A stretch of DNA of 64,000 bases from Mangifera indica (lineage: Eukaryota; Streptophyta; Magnoliopsida; Sapindales; Anacardiaceae). Below are positions 1-12,850 of this stretch, in pieces. The notes below the pieces were generated by a model that worked only from the letters and a program-made list of their open reading frames with translations, was not told the origin of the DNA and searched no databases. The DNA lies in assembly GCF_011075055.1 (NCBI RefSeq), contig NC_058138.1, positions 8,328,001-8,392,000 of the forward strand, in the 5' to 3' direction. The translations under genes and the position numbers were made by a program. Positions within the stretch are counted from its first letter, which is position 1. The number at the start of each line of letters is the position of its first letter.

Positions 1-2758
1 AAATAAATGGTTTGTATATGGTAGAACTTGATTTACATAGCGCCATGTCTTCTATATCGTCTAAAAGAACAAGAGAACACATAAATCCAATAGTTCTATG
101 ACATCACAAATTTGGTCATATTGAAGAGGTTCAGATTCTACAATTAGGAGAAAATGGACTTTTAGGTTCATTGGGTTCAGAACCCTATCCTACTTATGAA
201 TCTTGTCTTTGAGGAAAAATGATCAAGCTTCCATTTAAGAATAAAGGGGAGCGAGCCAAAAATATATTAGAATTGACACACACTAATATGTGTGGCCCAT
301 TTAATGAAATGGCTCGAGGAGGTTTTTCATACTTCATTACCTTTATCAATGATTATTCTCGATATGAGTATTTGTATTTGATGAAATACAAATCTGAAAC
401 TTTTGAAAAGTTTAGAGAGTTCCAAAAGGAAGTAGAAAACCAGACTGGAAAGAATATTAAAGCTTTGTGTTCAGATCATGGTGGTGAATACTTAAGTACA
501 AAATTCTAGGAATTTTTAAAAGACAAAGAAATACTATCTCAGTTGACTCTGTCATTCACACCACAACATAATGGTGTGTCTGAATGGAGAAATCGTACTT
601 TATTAGATATGATACGATCTATAATGAGTTTTACTGACTTACTAGTTTATTTTTAGGGATATGCTTTTCAGACAACACTACATGTGCTGAATAAAGCACC
701 ATCAAAGTCCATTCAAAAAACACCATACGAATTGTGGTATGGTAGATTTCTAAGTGTAAACTACCTGAAAATCTGGGGATATCCAACATTTGTCAAAGTG
801 GTTAAAATTGATAAATTAGAATCTCGAATAGAAAAAAGGTCGGTTCATTGGGTATCCAAAAGAAAGTTTAAGATATTATTTTTACTTTCACTCTGATCAA
901 AGGATTATGGTCAGTAGAAATGCACATTTTCTAGAGAAAGAGTTCTTAGAGGAAGGTGGTACAGGAAGGAAAATTATGCTCGAAGAAGAGTTTGGAGAGC
1001 CAATAACCGAGCCTACTCAGGTAAATCCTCCCAGTATACAATCACCTGTACCAACTACAACAGCTCAAGTAAGAAAGTTTGCTAGAGTGTCTCAACCTCT
1101 CAAGAGATATGGATTTCTAACAGAAGAGGATTTTGAATTGCTTCTAATGGGAGAAATTGAACATCTAGAGGATCCAAAAACTTACCAAGAGGTAATATTG
1201 GATATTGACTCCAACAGATGGCTAGAGGCAATGAATTCAGAAATTGAATCTATGAATGCCAATCAAGTATGGATACTCGTTGAATCACCTAATGGAATAG
1301 TTTCGATCAGATGTAAATGGATCTTCAATAGGAAAATTAGCAAGGATGGAAAAGTTGAAACTTATAAAGCTCGATTGATAGCAAGGGTTGGAACTTATAA
1401 AAAAACAAGGGTTGGATTATAAAGAGACTTTTTCACCAGTCGCAATGCTTAAATCCATCAAAATCTCACTAGCTATCGTAGCACATTATGATTATGAGAT
1501 ATGGCAGATGGTTATTAAAACTGTTTTTCTCAATGGGTACATTGAGGAAAATATCTATATAGAGCAGCTAATTGATTTTATATCTGTTACCGAGAGACAT
1601 AAAGTGTGTAAACTACATCGATTTATATATGGATTGGAACAAGCTGGAATATTCGATTTGATGAAACAATTTGAGTATTTGGTTTCATTAAAAATCTAGA
1701 TGAGTTGTGTGTCTATAAATTGGATAGGGATAAAATTGTCATTTTTCTAGTCTTATATGTAGATGACATATTATTAATTGGAAATGGCATTGGCACTATG
1801 ACTGAGGTTAAGCTATGGCTAGCAAAATCTTTCTCCATGAAGGATCTAGGAGAAGCAACTTATATTTTAGGTATTCACATCTATAGAGATAAAGTGAAAG
1901 GATTAATAGGTTTATCTCAAAAGCTATACATAAAGAAAGTGTTGAAACGATTTCACATGCAAGACTCTAAGAGAGGTCTTCTACCATTTCCTCATAGAAT
2001 GTATCTATCAAAAGATATGTGTCTAAAGACTGATGAAGAGTGACAACGAATGTGTGAGGTGTCATATGTTTCGACAGTAGGTAGTCTCATGTACGTCGTG
2101 TTATGTACACGACCAGACATTGCTTTTGCAGTTAGTGCAGTAAGCAAATATCAGTCAAATCTTGGAGAAAGATACTGGACAACAGTAAAAGCTATCCTGA
2201 AATATTTAAAAAAGACTAAGGAGTTGATACTAGGTTGTGGGGGTTTAGAGTTGATGCTCGAAGGATACTTAGATTTTGATTTTTAGTTAGATGTAGACGA
2301 TAGAAAGTCTATATCTGCATTTGTTTTTGTCTGTAATAGAGGCACAGTCAGTTGGAAAAGTGTCAAATAGTCAATTACTGTAGACTCTACTATAGAAGTT
2401 GAGTATATTGTCGTTTCAGAAGCTATGAAAGAGGTTGTTTGGATACGTAAATTGGCCACAGAGTTGGGCATGGTTCCTTAAATGAGTCAACCAATAATTA
2501 TATTTTGTGACAATACTGGTGCCATTACACAAGCAAAGGAACCAAGAGCGCATCAAAGGTCAAAGCATGTTCAGCGAAAATATCATATCTTGAGAGAATT
2601 TGTTAGAGTTGGAGATGTTTTCATTTAGAAGATTGCTTCCGTAGACAATCTTGTAGACCCACTAACTAAAGCACTAACGCAAAGACTGTTAGACCAGCAT
2701 CTAAAGATGATGGGCATTAGGTACTACAGTGATTGATTTTAGCGCAAGTGAGAGTTAT
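1..2758 (+). pseudogene. Ty1/copia pol remnant (integrase, RT, RNase H), copy 1
   Basis: This is the 3' part of a copia polyprotein that enters from outside the window. In order I see a pre-integrase zinc-finger-like stretch (about 95-215), the integrase core (219-900, with DYSRYEYLYL, SDHGGEY and TPQHNGVSE), a linker, reverse transcriptase (about 1200-2290, with YVDDILLIGN near 1756) and RNase H (to about 2735, ending in the QRLLDQHLK-like tail usual just before a copia 3' LTR). Stops and frameshifts split it at about 509, 655, 896, 1400, 1700, 2041 and 2286, so no protein can be made from it. The integrase wording resembles Tork-type plant copia elements, which is a moderate clade guess. 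The same family recurs at 51.9-59.5 kb, where the integrase is missing instead. Confidence 0.9.
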
Positions 2759-4355
2759 TATTAGAATATGCCCTAAAAACCAATCGTTTTGTTGGTTTCA
2801 AGGGTTGTATATCTTGCATATACATTATTAATAATACTTCACATATTTTCTGTGTTACTTTTTATATTTATGTTGTAGTTGTATATTACACCCATATTAA
2901 CTACATGTATATGACATACGAAAGGTCTCGATGAGTTTTAATAAACATCATCAAATCGTTCCCTATATAGGTAATCTATTTGGGCAATAGTATTGCATAG
3001 TGGGTGTGTGCTATATCACCACAGTATATCAATGGATGATATTAGACATAGTGGATATACATATGGGTAAACAATGGGACTGTTTGATGGTTAGAGAACT
3101 GATCAAAGGTTATTATATTATATTGTTTATCGAACATGATTGTTGAACGATGATCACATGGGCATTAATATGTAGTCAATGATACATCGTAAATCATACT
3201 AGTGTATAGATCATTTGACTTGAGATATCACGGTTGTGCTTCATTCTAGAATGTATGGTTCATATGGTGTATACCAGGAGGCTAATCATGTCTCGTTCAG
3301 AAGCCACTTTGATCATATATTGCTTGAGTGAGAGTACAAGTGATGATCATACAGGGATCTATCAGCTTGACTACTCTCAAGTTTTCATGCGAATATCGAG
3401 AAACATGAAAATCTAATACACTGGCTAGTGTAGAAAAAAATCCACATGAAAAGAGTTTCGATGTGGCACGTTCTGAGGTATGACTTGATATTCAAAAAGA
3501 TTAAATATTGGATTTTGACATTCCATTAATCCAAATTTAATCGGGATGTAATGACAAAAAGATTGGACTACATGGTAAGTGTGAGTAAGAAAGGTTCACT
3601 TGGTATATGTGAAGCTTGTACTTCATTGTGATGTAGGGGTCATGGGACATTGCTAGATGACACCACACGATCAATGGGAGCTTCGTTTTGTAGCAGAAAA
3701 TGAAGTATATTAGTTAACGACAATTTTGGATTATATAGTGATATAATGAAATGTATCATTCGATATGGGCCTCACAGCAACGTCACTATAAACCTTGAAG
3801 GTCACACCCATATTTCAAGGAACAAAATGGTGTTATGAAGCTGAAAATATTTATCCATAGTTGGCAAGCACTTTCCGCGGATAAAAATAGTGTTTTCGAA
3901 TAAGATTTGAAAAAGGGGTGAAATTGTCATTTTGCATTTTTAAATTGTTTAGAAGGTTGAATGAATAATTTTGGCACAAATTATTCAACATGTGTCAAAT
4001 TATAATTTACTCTTAATTATCAATCAATGAGAAATAGACATATGTTTTAACTTGATAAATATCAAGTTTTAGTTTAATAAATGGTAGAGAAATGTAGAAA
4101 AATAATAGATTTTTCTTCTTCTTCTTCTCTTGCCGGGAAAGCTTACATTTTTCTTCCTTGAAGGGTGCAAGTCAAAAGATCACTTATTTTTAATGATTCA
4201 AGCTTCTTTACTTCAAATGAAATTACAAGTTACAAGATAGTTTATATATTTCTATGTTTTATTTCTTGAAATAACATGTAAATTTTACATTATCATTATT
4301 ACATATGATGTGAACATGATTTAAAAATATTTAATTTTCTTGCCAAAGTCCTACA
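2759..4355 (+). repeat. 3' LTR of copia copy 1
   Basis: It follows directly after the RNase H tail and a purine-rich tract. It matches the two LTRs at 51856-53462 and 57920-59534 along its whole length, from TTAGAATATGCCCTAAAAAC to TTGCCAAAGTCCTACA. The bases after it (taagg) would be the target duplication, but the 5' partner lies outside the window. Confidence 0.9.
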
Positions 4356-4831
<476 letters not shown>

Positions 4832-5260
4832 TTATTTAAAGATGGTGATAAAAGAATCTTTGATGACAGAAACACAATTAGAGAAAGAAAATAAATCGTT
4901 CACAGAAACCAAACTATTACTTTATTGCACAAAACACAATCTTCTATACAGTACAATGCAAACAAGATTTACACTACCAAAGAGAACAAATCGTTCAAAA
5001 ATGAAAATGAAAATGAAAAGATGAGTTTTCTTTTAGTTTCTCGTCAAACAAACAGAAAACGAAGAAAGAAATGATATTCTCGGCAACCCATCAAAAAATA
5101 TAGGAAGAAAAAATAAAGACACCGTGAAAAGAGTACAGCGAGGACTTGAACAACCGCGCAGAATTTTCCTTTTTTGGGCTAAAATGGGAGATTTTCTTGG
5201 AAAATTTCAGCGACAGAAAACTTCAAGAACAGAGGGTGTTCAAATGCTAGGGACTTTGGC

Positions 5261-5270
5261 GGGTTTTATA
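5261..5270 (-). promoter_or_regulatory. Candidate TATA box of demethylase copy 1
   Basis: On the minus strand this reads TATAAAACCC, about 470 bases upstream of the first ATG. The same element with the same surroundings is kept in the paralogous copy at 63121-63130. Position and conservation are seen; promoter function is inferred. Confidence 0.35.
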
Positions 5271-5482
5271 ACCGTCATAGCGTTAAAACGGAAATATCAG
5301 GTGTTATTCTTGTACGGTACTAAGTTACTGTAACGTTGCCACGTCATATGTTTGAAACGTGTATTGACCATGATCGATACTGTCAAGGGAAAATTATATC
5401 TACGGAGCACAGGATCAAGTAGCCCTGAAGCAGGGAGTTAAAAAAAAAATTCTTCCTTAATTTTTAAATTATGTTCCATTAG

Positions 5483-5491
5483 TAAGAAATA
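5483..5491. repeat. MULE target-site duplication, left (TAAGAAATA)
   Basis: TAAGAAATA lies immediately left of the MULE terminus and recurs exactly at 33160-33168 right of the other terminus. The paralogous locus has it only once (63346-63354). Nine bases is the duplication length of Mutator elements. Confidence 0.92.
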
Positions 5492-5620
5492 GGGAAATTA
5501 AAATAAATGGCATTTTGCCCTTCTTTAAGCAAAAATGCCCATTTTCATATTCTTAAGCAAAAATATCCTAAATATTTTTTAAAATACCAAAACTACCCTT
5601 CACCATTTCTATATAAACCC
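5492..5620 (+). repeat. MULE left terminal inverted repeat
   Basis: About 130 bases pair imperfectly with the right end. Shared landmarks in order are the GGGAAATTAAA terminus, TTTAAGCAAAAATG, a second AAGCAAAA-like block, ACCAAAA and TATATAAACCC. The exact inner limit is uncertain because similarity fades gradually. Confidence 0.85.
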
Positions 5621-5819
5621 CTCACTTACATACATTTTTCATATCATTCAAACACTCATTCTTATTCTCATTTTAACTCAATATTTGATATTGCGGGTTT
5701 ATTCAAAAGAAAAAATTCATATTTCTGAATTCAAATCAAAAGAAATCAATTTGTGAGAAAAAAATATTTATATAAATTTTAACTCAAAACTTAATTTTAT
5801 TTGGTTAATCTAGTTCATA

Positions 5820-6645
5820 TTTTATGTGAAGGGGGCATTTGGATATTTTATAATAATTTAAGGGTTAAAAAAATATTAAAAAAATATGGGGGCATTTTGA
5901 TATTAAACAAAGTATGAAAGTTTTAAATGAAATGTTAGGAATAGATAAATGCATTTCGATACAAGACAACATACGAGAGTGTTAAATGAAATGTTAGAAA
6001 AATATGAGGGATATTTTGATATTAAACATTGTAAGAAGGTTTTAAATGAAATTTTAGGAATAGATAGATGCATTTCCATACAAGATAATATATGAAAGTG
6101 TTGAATAAAATGTTAGATAATTATAGGGGGTTAAAAAAAGGTTAAAAAAACATGGAGTCATTTTGATATTATACATTGTAAGGTGGTTTTAAATGAAATG
6201 TTAGGAGTAGATAGATGCATTTCAATACAAGACAATATATGAGGGTATTCAATGAAATGTTAGATAATTTAAGGGGTTAAATGAAATATTAGAAAGATAT
6301 GGGGGTATTTTGATATTAAAATTGTAAGAAGATTTTAAATGAAATGTTAGAAATAGATAGATGCATTTTGATACAAGACAACATATGAGAGTGTTAAATG
6401 AACTGTTAGAAAAACATAGGAGACATTTTCATATTAAACATTGTAAAATGATTTTATGAAATGTTAGCAGTAGATAAATGTATCTCGATATAAGATAACA
6501 TATGAGGGTATTAAATAAAATTTTAGATAATTATATGTAGTTAAATGAAATGTTAAAAAAATATAAGGGTATTTTCATATTAATAATTGTAAGACAGTTT
6601 TAAATGAAATTTTATGAATAGATAAATGTATTTTAGGAAATTAGA
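5820..6645 (+). repeat. MULE left subterminal degenerate tandem repeats
   Basis: A motif like GGGGGCATTTTGATATTAAA recurs near 5830, 5888, 6010, 6153, 6301, 6418 and 6565, giving units of roughly 115-150 bases. Each unit also contains TTAAATGAAATGTTAG and ATAGATAAATGCATTTCGAT-like blocks. There is no open frame. Subterminal repeats often hold transposase sites in DNA transposons, but that role is inference here. Confidence 0.8.
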
Positions 6646-6816
6646 AGTAGCATATATATCAATAAATGGTTATTATGGATTTTTTTCCTATAAATGTTTA
6701 ATTTTTTCCCAAAATTTTTTATTGTAGAATTGATAATTAAAATTGCCGACTATGCTTTTAATCGTTTTTAAGAAGAATAGATTCAACGTGATAAGAACAC
6801 AGAGAAGTTTATTAAA

Positions 6817-9193
6817 TGTAACCTCTCCTAACCATTGGATGTGTTACAGAAAAACAGTAAGAGTTCCCCTATTTTAGAGGGCCCGAGGAATATTTTCTCT
6901 TTTTAATTATGCCCTGTAACACTCCCAATTAGCAATTCACATAAACCAATCCTACCAACCGACTGAATTTTTATCAACTTAATCACAATTAATCAAATAA
7001 GTACATAATAATACCCATCATAAAAATTATCACCCACAGAAACTTTACTACCAATTTTCATAACTAGCCATATATATATATATACACATTATAAATATAG
7101 CTATACACAATCACATATATACATATAAGAAACAAAATGTATACATATCCACCAATATCTACATCAAGTATATATATATATATATATATGCATATATTCA
7201 CATATACATCAAAACATATAAATCAACAAGAGTATGGTGCCTTTCTCCCTCAGCCTCATGTCTCACTAGTACTTCCCGGGAATCTTTGCTGCATCTCTTT
7301 ACCTGTAAAATATTAAATTAAACGGAGTGAGCGACTATGGCTCAGTAAGAAAATCATACTCAATACTCAAAATATTTTATACCAGTACTAATCCTTTCCA
7401 TACTTAGCGTGTCTAAGCTATTTACCACAAAATAATTGACACAGAACACGCATTTAACACGTATCATAATTCCTTTCTTTCATACATTTATTCATTTCCT
7501 TACTATATAGATATGATTCACTCATTATGATTTATGCATGTATGAGTGCCATGACATTTCTATTTTCTGATCGTACATCTTTCTCAACTCTTTATCAACC
7601 ACACAGGCTTGCATGCATAATTCTAATGCAAATGACTTTTATAAAATATTTACTAAATTTTTTCTCTCTTTCTCATTGATCGGTATAGACTACATATGAT
7701 AGTACTTGCAGTCACCATACAAAGTATAATTCTATCTTACACGTATATTTTTTTTTCTTTGCTGCCCACACAGTACAGCTAATATTTTTCTTTGCTGTCC
7801 ACACAGTACAGCTGGTTGTCCACACAGTACAACCGATTATTTTCTTTGCGGTCCACACAGTACAACTGATATTTTTCTTTGTTGTCCACACAGTACAACC
7901 GATTATTTTATTTGCTATCTACACAGTACAGCTGATATTTTTTTTTATTGTCCACACAGTACAGTTGGTTGTCCACACAGTACAACCGATTATTTTCTTT
8001 ACTGTCCACATAGTACAACTCACGTGTAAGGATTTTAAGTATGTTTTTTGCTTTCCTGTATCATATGAGTCATTATAAAACCAAAAATACTTGTTTTCCA
8101 TTTTCTGAAAGCATACGTGACTTAGAAAATATTTTTCCTCTTTCTTTATTTTTTTCTAAATCATGCATATGCTATGATTCCTCATGTATGCATATATAAT
8201 CATAATATGAAATATGCCTATTCATTGTTTTCCCTTATTCTTTTCATTTCTTATCAAACATCATATTCTTTTCTCATGCATTTATATATATCTCATACAT
8301 TTAATTAATTTCAAAATATACAATGTAGGCTTAATATAAGGGTTATTACACATATTATGCACATAATTAAGCAAAATTAACCTATATCACATAAAAGGAC
8401 ATTTTTGCCCTTATGGCCAAAATTTACCTTTTTACCCTTATGGCCAAAAATTACATCATGAATCCTAATGAATTTATTTATCCTTTTAAGCATAAATCAC
8501 CTTAATTCTAATACCTTACACTCTTATATAAGTAAAGGTTATTTAAATAACCTAACTCAAATTTACTTCAAGTATGTAAAGTATGAAATTCTTACCTTTT
8601 ATTTGCTAAATAGATGATTTAAGCTTATTCACCTTCTTTTCTTCTTTCTGACAACCTTAATCAACCAAAAATATAATCATCCATCAAAACTCTAAATTTC
8701 ACATCGCTTGAAAATTAAATTTCTTACCTTAGAACTGATCAGAATTGACAGATCTACATTTTTTATAACTGAAGCCTCTGGAAATTAGGTAGTTTAGCTA
8801 GGTTTTTTGGTGAATTTTGGTTAAGGGAAGCTTTAGCTAAAAAATAATGGAGTTCTCGGCAATTGATGAAGAGAATGAATAGGGTATATATTTTATAAGC
8901 CTTTTGGACCATTTTGCCCTTAACCTTTTCCATAAATAACTATTTTATCCTTAGCCAATTACCAAAAACCCTTAGCACCACCATATAATTTCTAGTGTGC
9001 CATTCAATTTTAATTCCCACTTTGTCCCTTGAACCTTTATAAAATGACCATTTTACCCCTTTTGAAAATTATTGCTCATTTAGTAGTTTTCTATAATTCT
9101 TTTGCAATTTCTTTAAATAACAAGTTATAAAATCAACTCTAGGGATAATTTTGGAAGTGGAGTTTACTGACACACCTGAATTCGGATGTTACA
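6817..9193 (-). repeat. Gypsy LTR A (left outer)
   Basis: It runs from TGTAACCTCTCCTAACC to GAATTCGGATGTTACA (TG...CA on both strands). On the element strand it is the 3' LTR, and a polypurine tract (TTTCTTCCCCCTT on the plus strand) abuts it at 9194. It contains two (TA)n tracts and a Cys/Trp-coding-looking minisatellite at about 7750-8020 that is not a gene. Confidence 0.93.
7750..8022. repeat. Minisatellite within gypsy LTR A
   Basis: Units built on TGTCCACACAGTACAGCTG and TATTTTTCTTTGC repeat at roughly 33-base steps, with shorter units interleaved. The same array with slightly different unit order is in LTR B (about 15092-15327) and LTR C (about 22363-22592). The open frames here come from the repeat and are not genes. 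Confidence 0.85.
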
Positions 9194-10734
9194 TTTCTTC
9201 CCCCTTAAAAGAATTTTGTCCTCGAAATTTAAACAAATAAGTTGGGAAATTTCTCTCTTATTTGTTGCTCAACCTCTCATGTGGCTTCTTCCACCTTATG
9301 ATTCTTCCATAATACTTTCACTAATGGAATTGTCTTATTTCGGAGCTCTTTTATTTTTCTGTCTAGTATTTGCACCGGTTGCTCCTCATAAGCTAAATCT
9401 TCTTTTAATTCCACATCATCTGATTTCAAGACATGTGAAGGATCGCTAATGTACTTTCTCAATAAAGAAATATGAAATACATTATGAACTCGATCCATAC
9501 TAGGTGGAAGTGCAAGTCTATAAGTCACCTTGCCCACTCTTTCTAAAATTTCAAATGGGCCAATAAATCTTGGAGCAAGTTTCCCTTTTCTTCCAAATCT
9601 CATCACGTGCTTATAAGGGGCTATTTTCACAAAAACTTTGTCACCCGGTTGGAACTCTACTTCTTTCCTTTTCAAATCTGCATAGCTTTTTTGTCTGTCC
9701 TGAGCTTGCTTCAATCTAGTCTTGATAGTCTTTAAATCTTTCACCATCCTCTGGGTTAACTTAGGCCCAAGAACTTGACTCAAATCATCTCGCTCTCCTA
9801 TGTCATCCCAATGTAATGGAGATCTACACTTTCTTCCATAAAGAGCCTCATATGGTGCCATTTTAATGGTGGATTGGTAACTATTATTATATGCAAATTC
9901 TATCAATGGAATCATTTCATGCCAGGTCATTTTGTAATCTAAACAACAGGCCCTCAACATATCCTCTAGTATTTGATTCACCCTTTCTGTCTGGCCATCT
10001 GTTTGAGGATGATATGATGTGCTAAATGCTAGTCTAATACCCAATGCTCTTTGTAAGCTAGCCCAAAAAGCTGAAACAAATCTGGGGTCTCTATCCGACA
10101 CAATAGTTTTGGGTACGCCATGTAATCTCACAATCTCCCGTATATAAATCTGGGCCAGTTGATCTGAAGCAAAACTATCTTTCACTGGAATAAAATAAGC
10201 CGATTTAGTCAATCTATCTACAATCACCCATAATGCATTATAGCCTTTTTGTACTTGAGGTAGGCCAATGATGAAATCCATTGAAATATCTTCCCATTTC
10301 CATTCAGGAACACTAAGTGGGTGAAGCAAACCTGAAGGTCTCTGATGCTCAGCCTTGACCTGTTGACATACCAAGCACTTAGCTACATAGTCTTCAATAT
10401 CTTTCTTCATACCTATCCACCAATAAGTTTTCTTTAAATCCTGGTACATCTTTACTCCCCCAGGGTGAGCAGTGTAAAGTGTATCATGTGCTTCACTCAA
10501 GATTTTCTTTCTCAATTCCAGATCTTGGGGAATACATACCCTGTTTCTGAACTTGAGCATGTCATCAATCATTTGAAACTCAGTTGCTTTCCCCTCACAT
10601 ATCTGTTGACTTATTTTCTGGCACCACAAATCTTCTATTTGTTTCTCTTTTATTTCATTGAGGAGATTAGGTTGAATTTCCAATATGGCCACCAGACTCC
10701 CTATCACCTCAATCTGTTCCCTCTAAAACTCTTC
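9194..10734 (-). pseudogene. Gypsy internal copy 1: integrase and C-terminal tail
   Basis: The integrase shows the zinc-binding region (HPGGVKMYQDLKK, then CLVCQQVKAEHQRP), the catalytic Asp in MDFIIGLP, the second Asp in VSDRDPRF and the Glu in DGQTERVNQ, so the DDE triad is complete in this stretch. A GPFEIL/HNVFHISLL region follows, then a chromodomain-like tail. That tail is cut by TGA where Trp is expected after KVEEAT (about 9276), and the same stop is in copy 2. Upstream, a stop lies at about 10722 between RNase H and integrase (TAG here, TAA in copy 2). Integrase would insert the DNA copy, but this copy cannot be made in one polyprotein. Confidence 0.9.
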
Positions 10735-11428
10735 CTGTAACTCTATCTGAGTGGTGAGATAAGCTATGACAATCTTTCTACTCAAGGCATCGGCTACCAT
10801 ATTTGCTTTACCCGGATGATATTTAATATCACATTCATAATCTTTGACTAGCTCCAACCATCTTCTTTGTCTCATATTTAAGTCTTTCTGAGTGAAAAAT
10901 ATTTGAGACTTTTATGGTCAGTGTAGATATTACATTTAACTCCATATAAATAATGCCTCCAAATTTTTAAAGCAAAAACCACTGCTGCTAACTCTAAATC
11001 ATGGGTAGGGTAACGTGTTTCATAATCTTTTAACTGTCGAGAGGCATACGCTATCACCTTACCCTTTTGCATCAGCACGACTCCCAAGCCATTATGCGAG
11101 GCATCACAATAAATATCATAATCTACACCTTCCTCTAGCAATACTAAAATAGGAGCTGTAGTTAATCGTGTTTTTAGCTCTTGGAAACTCTTTTCAAAAG
11201 CATCAGTCCATATAAAAGGAGTTCCTTGTCTAGTAGAGCTGTAAGTGGCTTGGCCAACCGGGCAAAACCTTGAACAAATCTTCTGTAATAGCCGGCTAGC
11301 CCTAAAAAGCTTCTGATCTCTTTCACAGTCTTCGACCTCGCCCATTCAAGTATTGTTTCTACTTTACCAGGGTCCACAGCTATACCTTCCTTAGTAACCA
11401 CATGTCCCAAAAATACTACTCGATCCAA
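10735..11428 (-). pseudogene. Gypsy internal copy 1: RT C-terminus and RNase H
   Basis: Two overlapping frames show the RT connection ([28 protein letters not shown]) and RNase H ([25 protein letters not shown], [11 protein letters not shown]). A one-base loss near 11220 shifts frame between them, and a second one-base loss in a T run near 10893 shifts again after KSLKYF. Both lesions are also in copy 2. A TAG at about 11430 replaces the usual Trp after KCEF. Confidence 0.88.
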
Positions 11429-12850
11429 CTAGAATTCGCACTTAGAGAATTTGGCATACAATTTCTTTTCTCTCAATCTTTGTAGCACAAATCTCAAGTG
11501 TTCGACATGTTCTTCTTCTGATCTAGAGTATATCAAGATATCATCAATAAATACCACCAAGAATTTGTCAAGGCAATCATGAAATACCCGATTCATTAAA
11601 TCCATAAAGATTACTGGAGCATTAGTCAATCCAAAGGGCATTACCACAAACTCGTAGTGCCCGTAGCGGGTCCGAAAAGCTGTCTTTGGAATATCTTGCT
11701 CTGCAATCCTCACCTGGTGATAACCCGACCTCAAGTCAATTTTGGAGAACACAGAAGTTCCTTTCAATTGATCAAATAAATCATCAATTCGAGGCAACGG
11801 GTATTTATTCTTCACCGTCAGTTTGTTCAACTCCTTGTAATCTATGCACATACGAAGCAACCCATCTTTCTTTTTGACAAATAGTATGGGTGCTCCCCAA
11901 GGAGAGTGGTTAGGTCTAATAAAACCCTTATCTAAAAGTTCTTGCAACTGTTTCTTTAATTCTTGCAATTCAGCTAGAACCATTCGGTAAGGGGCTTTTG
12001 AAATTGGGCTTGAGCCAAGTTCTAACTCTATACTAAACTCCAACTCTCTCTCTGGAGGTAAACCTGGTAGCTCATCAGGAAAGACATCTGGGAAATCTCG
12101 TACTATTGGAACATCCTGAACACTCAATCTTTGGATATCATGCTCATGCACCATATGAGCTAAATATCCCGTACACCCCATTTTCAATAATTTTTGCGCC
12201 TTTACACTACTGATCATCATACTAGGCTGATGGCCCTCTCTGAAATTAAAGTAATCCCCATTATCAAGTTGGAATCGAGCCTTTTTCTTTCTACAGTCAA
12301 TCTCGACTCCATATCTTTCTAAGAAATCCATGCCTAAGATAATATCAAAATCGGGCATATAAAAAACAATCAAGTCCACCTTTAACTCTCTCCCATGTAT
12401 CACTACCCTTTGGTCTTTTAACACCTTATCTGTAATCACACTCCTACCATCTGGCATCTCAACTCTAGTGGAATGGGTAGATCTAACAGGTACTAAACCT
12501 ACCATTTCAATAACCCCTGGTGCAATAAAGGAGTGTGTAGCTCCTGAATCAATCAATGCATATAAAGAAACAGAGTGGAAAAAGAGCTGACTAGTAACTG
12601 CAGATGGACTAGCCTCCATCTGACTATGGGTAGCTGTATAGACCCGTGCATTAGTACCTCTCTCTGGTTGCACTAGCAGAATTAGGCTATGTTGTGGTTG
12701 TATCTGAACTGACACTTCGGTACTCTGGCAATCCTTTGCTATATGCCCTGACAGTCGACATCTATAACAAATCACTTGTTTCTGCTGGTACCAACATTCC
12801 TCTACTATGACGTCTCCAACAAATCTGACACTAGGGAATATTTTCTTTTC
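11429..12850 (-). pseudogene. Gypsy internal copy 1: zinc knuckle, protease and reverse transcriptase
   Basis: In order: a CCHC knuckle ([14 protein letters not shown]), an aspartic protease ([12 protein letters not shown], then DIILGMDFL) and RT ([31 protein letters not shown], and the catalytic [11 protein letters not shown] in which both Asp are kept). A first knuckle ([11 protein letters not shown], reading on to EC) lies just upstream but is split by a stop and a one-base shift near 12800-12840. The frame stays open for about 500 codons, so this part decayed least. It ends at the TAG after KCEF, shared with copy 2. Confidence 0.92.

Noticed and set aside
9186..9449. Plus-strand frames opposite gypsy pol (also 10465-10740, 11686-11877, 13312-13560 and their copy 2 equivalents)
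   Set aside because: They are complementary-strand shadows of conserved integrase, RT and Gag. Their identity between copies only reflects the duplication.
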